DNA of 6,734 nt from JAUUZT01 sp964654015. GTDB taxonomy: Bacteria; Chloroflexota; Dehalococcoidia; GIF9; AB-539-J10. The notes under the pieces are model-generated. The model searched no databases. It was given only the letters and a program-made list of their open reading frames with translations, and was not told where the DNA came from. The DNA lies in the NCBI GenBank assembly GCA_964654015.1, contig CAZZHQ010000131.1, forward strand, positions 1 to 6,734, written 5' to 3'. Below are positions 1 to 4,261 of the stretch, one piece after another. The translations under genes and the position numbers were made by a program. The stretch's first letter is position 1. Each line of letters opens with the position of its first letter.

Positions 1-877
1 TCGTTGGCCCGATTACCATGTATACAGAGGCGGCGGCGGCAGAGCTTATGCCCATACTCCCCATTAGCGATACGTGGTGGAAGAACAGGGCGGTGGTCAA
101 TAGAGGAAGAGAAGTGCCACTGATAAGCAGCAGCCAGAAGGCACGTGTTCTCATTGCCTGGTGCAGTGTGAAAGAAGCCTCGATTTTATTATCTGTATCC
201 TGTTTGCCTGGTATATCGCTGGTGTTCTTTTTTTTGCCGTCGGGCAACTGGCCGACGGACTCGGGAGAGCGCCGAATGAACAATGCTACTGGAATAAGAA
301 GCAATGTCCAGAGAGCGAATCCCAGGGCTACCCACGTGTTTCTCCATCCAATGTTGTTTATCAGCCTGTGTGCTATGGAGGGGAACAATCCCTGGGAGCA
401 TGCCATACCTGTAGCTCCTACGGCTACCGCCTTCCCCCTCTTCTCGACGAACCAGATGGAGATAAGAGTGGTAGAAAAGAGCATGAGCGCGCCCTGTCCG
501 ATGAAACGGATGGCTGCAAATCCCAGGTATAGCTCTACCTGGTTGCTCACCTGGCTCATCCACAGGGCAGCCAGTCCAAAAAGGGCGGCTACCGCGGTGA
601 GCATTACGCGGGCGCCATACCGGTCCAGCAATCGCCCCGCCAGAATCATGACAGCTCCGGCGGTCAGCGAGCCTGCCGTGTATAGTCCTGATACCATGGT
701 GCGTGACCATCCCAGTTCGGCTATCATCGGATCTATGAATATCGAGATGGTATAGGTCTGCCCTGGACCTGACATGAACAGGGCAAGTGCGGCAACGGGA
801 AGGATAATCCAACCATAAAAGAAGGGCACTTTTTTAACTATGGAAAAACGCCCCTTAGAGGGTTCATCAGTTGGCAT
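1..877 (-). CDS. MFS transporter, N-terminal 292 residues (cut by the left edge)
   Basis: This is the first two thirds of a Major Facilitator Superfamily secondary transporter of the inner membrane; the family is usually about 400 residues, so the C-terminal helices lie outside the window. The frame is open from the ATG at 877 to base 1. Hydrophobic segments fall near residues 22-42, 58-80, 90-110, 116-138, 150-170 and 178-202. A charged, lysine-rich loop (about 203-243) follows, as expected between the two six-helix halves, then helix 7 (about 246-268) and the start of helix 8. The classic MFS motif A is present as GRLLDRYGAR at 81-90, between helices 2 and 3. The start is supported by an in-frame TAA four codons upstream and by an AAGGA at 890-894, although its 12-nt spacing is long. 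It lies 31 nt after the purC stop on the same strand, so co-transcription is possible. The substrate cannot be told; a monocarboxylate/oxalate-type carrier is only one possibility. Confidence 0.88.
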   Translation of the reverse strand, partial: MPTDEPSKGRFSIVKKVPFFYGWIILPVAALALFMSGPGQTYTISIFIDPMIAELGWSRTMVSGLYTAGSLTAGAVMILAGRLLDRYGARVMLTAVAALFGLAALWMSQVSNQVELYLGFAAIRFIGQGALMLFSTTLISIWFVEKRGKAVAVGATGMACSQGLFPSIAHRLINNIGWRNTWVALGFALWTLLLIPVALFIRRSPESVGQLPDGKKKNTSDIPGKQDTDNKIEASFTLHQAMRTRAFWLLLISGTSLPLLTTALFFHHVSLMGSMGISSAAAASVYMVIGPT

Positions 878-908
878 GGAGCTAGATTATCCTTTACTGT
901 GTATTAAA

Positions 909-1811
909 TCAACTGGAGGGAGGCAGTCCCTCTCCTGTAATAAGTTTTAAAGCCTGCAGGTACTTCTGTGTTGTTTGACTAACTATGCTGTCAGGCAGTT
1001 CAGGTCCGGGCGCTGTTTTATCCCAGTCCAGGGTTTCAAGATAATCGCGCGCAAATTGTTTGTCAAAGCTGGACTGCGCCCTTCCCGGGGCATATTCATT
1101 CTCGGGCCAGAAGCGGGATGAATCAGGGGTTAGTACCTCGTCTATCAGGATAAGCTCATCTCCAACCTTGCCAAATTCGAACTTTGTATCGGCAATGATT
1201 ATACCTTTTGTCAGGGCAAATGCACTTGCCTTTTTATAGAGGGCAAGGCTGATGTTTTTGATTTTATCCGCCAGTTTTTTACCCAGTTCTTTTTCAACAT
1301 GGTCCTGGTTTATATTGATGTCATGTCCTGCGTCCTCTTTAGTGGAAGGGGTAAAAATTGGCTCAGGTAACCTGTCTGATTCTCTTAGTCCACCGGGCAG
1401 CTTTATTCCGCAGATGGATTGTGTTTGCCGATACTCTTTCCAGCCGGAACCGGAAAGGTAGCCCCTAACCACGCATTCAACAGGCAGGGGGTTCGCTTTC
1501 TTAACCAGCATTGAGCGGCCCTGCAGGGTTTCTTTATACTGCTGTAGTTCTGTCGGATAGTCATCCGTATTGGCGCTGATAAAATGATTGGGGATTATAT
1601 CAGTGGTGAAGCCGAACCAGAATACCGACAGCGTGGTTAACACCGCTCCCTTTTGAGGAATCAGCGTTGGTAAAACAACGTCGAAGCAGGATATCCTGTC
1701 AGTGGCAATCATCAGGAACTTGTCCTGGAGATTGTATATCTCCCGTACCTTGCCTTTTTTGAAAAATTCAATATCTCCAAGATTTGAAGAATGTAATGCT
1801 ACGTTTGCCAT
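909..1811 (-). CDS. purC: Phosphoribosylaminoimidazole-succinocarboxamide synthase (SAICAR synthetase)
   Basis: This cytoplasmic enzyme of de novo purine synthesis joins CAIR and L-aspartate using ATP to form SAICAR. The product is 300 residues, matching the longer form of the family (about 300, as in yeast Ade1) rather than the roughly 240-residue short bacterial form. Visible motifs in order are GKVREIY (20-26), the TDRISCFDVVLP nucleotide-site region (37-48), signature 1 PLPVECVVRGYLSGSGW (108-124), FTPSTKEDAGHD (153-164), signature 2 IIADTKFEFG (205-214) and the LIDEVLTPDSSRFW segment (222-235). All look intact, so the gene should be functional. I start it at the ATG at 1811 because AAGGGGG sits 8 nt upstream. 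A GTG seven codons further up (1832) is in frame but would put that ribosome site inside the gene. It lies 93 nt downstream of pckG and 31 nt upstream of the transporter gene. No other pur genes are in the window. Confidence 0.96.
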   Translation of the reverse strand: MANVALHSSNLGDIEFFKKGKVREIYNLQDKFLMIATDRISCFDVVLPTLIPQKGAVLTTLSVFWFGFTTDIIPNHFISANTDDYPTELQQYKETLQGRSMLVKKANPLPVECVVRGYLSGSGWKEYRQTQSICGIKLPGGLRESDRLPEPIFTPSTKEDAGHDININQDHVEKELGKKLADKIKNISLALYKKASAFALTKGIIIADTKFEFGKVGDELILIDEVLTPDSSRFWPENEYAPGRAQSSFDKQFARDYLETLDWDKTAPGPELPDSIVSQTTQKYLQALKLITGEGLPPSS

Positions 1812-1819
1812 ATTTATTT

Positions 1820-1826
1820 CCCCCTT
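1820..1826 (-). promoter_or_regulatory. purC ribosome binding site
   Basis: On the minus strand AAGGGGG is followed by 8 nt (AAATAAAT) and then the ATG at 1811. This spacing favours the 300-residue product over the seven-residue-longer GTG start at 1832. Confidence 0.75.
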
Positions 1827-1836
1827 ACTCACTATG

Positions 1837-1864
1837 GTTCAGGAACAGCCTGAACTAATCAGGC
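1837..1864 (-). promoter_or_regulatory. Two mutually exclusive hairpins in the purC leader
   Basis: Reading the minus strand, GCCTGA (1864-1859) can pair with TCAGGC (1853-1848) over a 5-nt loop. The overlapping segment GTTCAGG (1855-1849) can instead pair with CCTGAAC (1843-1837) over another 5-nt loop. The two stems are 6 and 7 bp, perfect, and share the middle strand, so only one can form at a time. The second ends 10 nt before the purC Shine-Dalgarno. No T-run follows, so neither is an intrinsic terminator. The structure is read directly from sequence; any regulatory role is inferred. Confidence 0.4.
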
Positions 1865-1904
1865 ACTTCTCTTTATAATGTCATTATCCTGCGAAACACC
1901 GTTT

Positions 1905-3782
1905 CTACAACAATGCGCTGGGTGGTATTAAGGCTCCATGTTTTGCTTTTGCCTCTTCCAGCCGTTGTTTTTGCTCATCCAGCACATTGAATAGTATGTC
2001 AGGTGTGTTTTCCACTTTGGTAGTGTATATCTCTTTGATTCTGTCTATCTTTTTCAGGTTCTCGTCCACTTTTATGGTGAATTGCTCCACGTATGCTTCA
2101 GGCGAATAATCCTCGTTCAGTACTTCTTTAAACAGTTTCTTCAGGTCCTCATATAACGGTATATATCCTGTAGGAGTTTTAATTGCTTCCACATCATTGT
2201 TGACACGAAGTTCCATCCATTTTACCCAGACCCGTTTAGCATTCATTCCAGTCATGTAATTACCATCTTTATCTTTCTGGAAATAGTTTACGCCGAATAT
2301 GGGTGGAACAGAGTCAACTCCATCGATGAACTTAAGGTAATTGCTAATATAATTGCCTATTGGAATTGCCACAAAGTCCAGGTTGGACATGGGATTGAAC
2401 TGGCGCACACCCTCTTGTCCCAGGGTGGCCGAGGTTGTTTCTGATTCCAGCGCTGCTCCTATTGTTATCACGCCATGGGTCCAGTCGAATGCCTGCTGTA
2501 CCGGCGGACATATGCTGGAATCCCGTCCGCCGTAGATGACGCCTTGCAGTGCCACTCCATCCGGATTGTTCAACTTGCTGTCGGTGTTGCCCAGGCTGTC
2601 AAGTCGGAGGGTATATCGTGCGTTTCCATGTGAATGTGTCAGTTCCTTATCCTTTGCGTCTTTTTTACCTTTATACCACTGGCCGGAGTAGTTGAATCCC
2701 TTTTCGGGTATTTCCCTTCTATCGCCAAGCCAGTAAGCGCCGCCTTCTTCGGTCGTTAATATGTTTGAGAAGATTACCTCTCCGGGTTCGGTCAGGGCTT
2801 TCCAGATTACCGGGTCATCTTTCGTATTGACGTCCTTAATAATGCCGAATATGCCAGCTTCGACGTTGGCGGTATAGATTTTCCCGTTTCTTTTCCTGAG
2901 GTAAGCGATATCATCACCAACGATTGACTCTCCCGGCAGCATGGCGGTAGATGTTTTTCCGCAGGCACTGGGGAAAGCTCCGGTAAAGTATGATTTTCTG
3001 CCACCGGGGCCATGAATGCCCATAACGAGCATGTGCTCGGAAAGCCAGCCCTCCTGTGATGACTTATGGATGGCAAGCCTCAGGGCAAGTTTTTTCAGTC
3101 CAACCGTATTGCCGGCATATTGAGAGTTTGTGGTGTAGACGGTTTTATCTTCGAGGTCGATGTAGACACGCCTTTTATCCACATTTTTGCTGACCATGTT
3201 TTCCAGTTCACCGGCGCTGTGGACAAATTTGAAAAACTGTTCGCTGCTGTCGATTCTCCTGAATTGTTCATATCCCTGGCGATAGAGTATGTATTCGGAA
3301 TGGGCAACGTAGCTTGAATCTGTTATCTGTGCGCAGGGAATGGAAAAAATGGAATTAGTTGGCCCAAGACAGAAAAACAGCACAAACATCTCTTTCCCTG
3401 CCATGATATCTTTTTGAAATTCGCGCAGTTCTGCCAGGCCTGTTTCCTTGTCTATCGAATTGAGAGACTCTCCAAGGGATGCACCCTTTGGAAGGAAGTA
3501 CTTGGTTTGTGCTTTATCTCTCGCCTGGTCGTAAAATCCATCGTAATGTATGCTGTGGCCATTGAGGGCAAGCGCCTTTTCCTCTCCAATTTCCAGTGCC
3601 TTGTTTCTTATATACAGTCTATCTTCCTCCGAATCATTACAGATATAGACAGAGGCGGGATTACAGAGCTCGACGTATTTTGTAATGAAACTGACCAGCT
3701 TCTCATTATTCACATCCAGCAGTTTCTGGACATTCTTTTCACTACATTTTGTCCTGAGCAAGTCCAAACCCTTGTTATTCAT
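1905..3782 (-). CDS. pckG: Phosphoenolpyruvate carboxykinase (GTP)
   Basis: This cytoplasmic enzyme interconverts oxaloacetate plus GTP with phosphoenolpyruvate plus GDP and CO2, linking the TCA intermediates to gluconeogenesis; it can also run as an anaplerotic CO2-fixing step. The 625-residue length is normal for the GTP-type family (about 590-640). The family P-loop FPSACGKT is at 270-277, with the characteristic cysteine at 274 and the phosphate-binding lysine at 276. VGDDIAYL (288-295) supplies the acidic metal-binding pair. SEHMLVMGI (248-256) carries the metal-ligand histidine H250, and GNTVGLKKLALRLAI (224-238) holds the active-site lysine region. GNARYTLRL (386-394) corresponds to the substrate arginine region, and FDWTHGV plus SETTSAT (432-453) are typical of the C-terminal half. 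Nothing is missing or truncated. The ATG at 3782 is fixed by a perfect AGGAGG 7 nt upstream. It precedes purC by 93 nt on the same strand without a visible terminator. The nucleotide preference follows from family resemblance, not from a single residue. Confidence 0.97.
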   Translation of the reverse strand: MNNKGLDLLRTKCSEKNVQKLLDVNNEKLVSFITKYVELCNPASVYICNDSEEDRLYIRNKALEIGEEKALALNGHSIHYDGFYDQARDKAQTKYFLPKGASLGESLNSIDKETGLAELREFQKDIMAGKEMFVLFFCLGPTNSIFSIPCAQITDSSYVAHSEYILYRQGYEQFRRIDSSEQFFKFVHSAGELENMVSKNVDKRRVYIDLEDKTVYTTNSQYAGNTVGLKKLALRLAIHKSSQEGWLSEHMLVMGIHGPGGRKSYFTGAFPSACGKTSTAMLPGESIVGDDIAYLRKRNGKIYTANVEAGIFGIIKDVNTKDDPVIWKALTEPGEVIFSNILTTEEGGAYWLGDRREIPEKGFNYSGQWYKGKKDAKDKELTHSHGNARYTLRLDSLGNTDSKLNNPDGVALQGVIYGGRDSSICPPVQQAFDWTHGVITIGAALESETTSATLGQEGVRQFNPMSNLDFVAIPIGNYISNYLKFIDGVDSVPPIFGVNYFQKDKDGNYMTGMNAKRVWVKWMELRVNNDVEAIKTPTGYIPLYEDLKKLFKEVLNEDYSPEAYVEQFTIKVDENLKKIDRIKEIYTTKVENTPDILFNVLDEQKQRLEEAKAKHGALIPPSALL

Positions 3783-3789
3783 TAAATAT

Positions 3790-3795
3790 CCTCCT
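3790..3795 (-). promoter_or_regulatory. pckG ribosome binding site
   Basis: A full consensus AGGAGG on the minus strand lies 7 nt before the pckG ATG. It is the strongest ribosome site in the window and confirms the start; high translation of pckG would be expected. Confidence 0.88.
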
Positions 3796-3813
3796 TTTTA
3801 ATGTGACAGGGCC

Positions 3814-3840
3814 AGTATAACTACCAAACCAACACCTCAA
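3814..3840 (-). promoter_or_regulatory. Possible sigma70-type promoter of pckG
   Basis: On the minus strand TTGAGG (3840-3835, four of six consensus bases) is followed by a 15-nt spacer and TATACT (3819-3814, five of six). The spacer is shorter than the usual 17 nt, so the match is imperfect. Its position would give a short leader of about 25 nt carrying the AGGAGG site, which fits a gene with its own promoter. This is inference from weak motifs. Confidence 0.3.
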
Positions 3841-4032
3841 CTTGTTCTCTAAAGAGTATTGAAACGTATCGATGTTGGTTTATTTTAGAAATCCCAATTT
3901 CTACGGTAACCTTATGCCTTATTTACATAACAAGGTGATATTTTACCACAAACAGATATTTTGTAAAATATTCAACCGATGGTATTTCCATTGTCGTTCC
4001 TGCATTACGTGTCCACCAATTCCACGCCTCCC
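3841..4032. other. AT-rich intergenic stretch without a supported gene
   Basis: This is the pckG-proximal half of the 479-nt gap between pckG and the dockerin gene. It is clearly AT-richer than the genes around it. A short plus-strand frame of 64 codons (3872-4066) crosses it but has no ribosome site and runs into the repeat cluster, so I do not call it. The only structure I see is the palindrome at 3956-3971 and a nearby direct repeat of GATATTTT (3937-3944 and 3955-3962). Confidence 0.6.
3956..3971. repeat. 16-bp AT-rich palindrome upstream of pckG
   Basis: The arms ATATTTT and AAAATAT are perfect inverted copies around a 2-bp centre. It lies about 175 bp upstream of pckG and on its own could be an operator-like site. 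Such AT palindromes also arise by chance in AT-rich spacers, so function is unproven. Confidence 0.35.
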
Positions 4033-4068
4033 AGATTGCCGCGTCGCCTGCGGCTCCTCGCAATGACA
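4033..4068 (-). repeat. Palindromic intergenic repeat, family A, copy 1
   Basis: Read on the minus strand it begins TGTCATTGCGAGGAGCCGC and ends GACGCGGCAATCT. The two ends are themselves partly complementary (ATTGC with GCAAT), so a single copy can fold. The second copy (4207-4242) is in the opposite orientation, sharing 10-bp ends GTCATTGCGA and GCGGCAATCT but differing in the middle. I recall similar ATTGCGA...GGCAATCT elements scattered through several environmental bacterial genomes; copy number in this genome cannot be seen here. Confidence 0.6.
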
Positions 4069-4094
4069 GAAAAGAGCAGGAATCTACCCCGTAT

Positions 4095-4159
4095 TGTCAT
4101 CCTTGAGAGGTGAGCCAAAGCCCTGAGCATAGCGAATGGGTCAGCGACCGAAGGATCTC
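4095..4159 (+). repeat. Palindromic intergenic repeat, family B, long compound copy
   Basis: It starts TGTCATCCTTGAG and ends CCGAAGGATCTC, the ends of a short TGTCAT...GATCTC-type repeat. It is 65 nt long, against 28 nt for the partner at 4168-4195. The extra length holds CTGAGCATAGCGAA (4123-4136), a perfect 14-bp inverted match to the partner, and a small hairpin GGTC-AGC-GACC (4139-4149). It looks like a repeat that has been internally duplicated or has received an insertion. Confidence 0.55.
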
Positions 4160-4167
4160 CTTGTATT

Positions 4168-4195
4168 GAGATTCTTCGCTATGCTCAGTATGACA
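4168..4195 (-). repeat. Palindromic intergenic repeat, family B, short copy
   Basis: On the minus strand this reads TGTCATACTGAGCATAGCGA followed by AGAATCTC. It is inverted relative to the long copy at 4095-4159, separated by only 8 nt. The two share TGTCAT at the outer end, the 14-bp core CTGAGCATAGCGAA and an ATCTC end, so the pair can form a large hairpin. Confidence 0.6.
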
Positions 4196-4206
4196 GGAAA
4201 GGGAAC

Positions 4207-4242
4207 GTCATTGCGAAGGGTCGAAGACCCCTGCGGCAATCT
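4207..4242 (+). repeat. Palindromic intergenic repeat, family A, copy 2
   Basis: It starts GTCATTGCGA and ends GCGGCAATCT, inverted relative to the copy at 4033-4068. Its centre is a perfect hairpin GGGTC-GAA-GACCC (4218-4230) in place of the GC-rich centre of copy 1. It begins 20 nt beyond the stop of the dockerin gene, so its transcript could act as a 3' stem protecting that mRNA. No T-run follows the stem on the minus strand, so it is not a standard terminator. Confidence 0.6.
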
Positions 4243-4261
4243 CCCCATTTCTCTATTCCCT

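Noticed and set aside
18..755. Long plus-strand open frame of 245 codons opposite the transporter
   Set aside because: Its product has no family features, while the minus-strand frame 877-1 gives a clear MFS protein with motif A and membrane helices. It is an antisense shadow of a GC-rich gene.
189..812. Minus-strand 207-codon open frame
   Set aside because: It overlaps the transporter in another frame and encodes an Arg/His/Ser-rich product typical of a frame shadow.
1871..1890. Promoter for purC within the pckG-purC gap (TATAAA or GATAAT as -10)
   Set aside because: TATAAA has no acceptable -35 at normal spacing, and the best -35 for GATAAT (TTGTAG) matches poorly. Read-through from pckG is equally likely.
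1812..1904. Purine riboswitch ahead of purC
   Set aside because: The gap is 93 nt but I cannot find the three-way junction with its conserved loop bases; only the two competing small hairpins are visible.
4207..4242. Intrinsic terminator for the dockerin gene
   Set aside because: The stem is good but no T-run follows on the minus strand, so I class it as a repeat with a possible 3'-end role only.
4033..4242. CRISPR array
   Set aside because: The repeats are inverted, of unequal length and only two per family, with no regular spacers and no cas genes.
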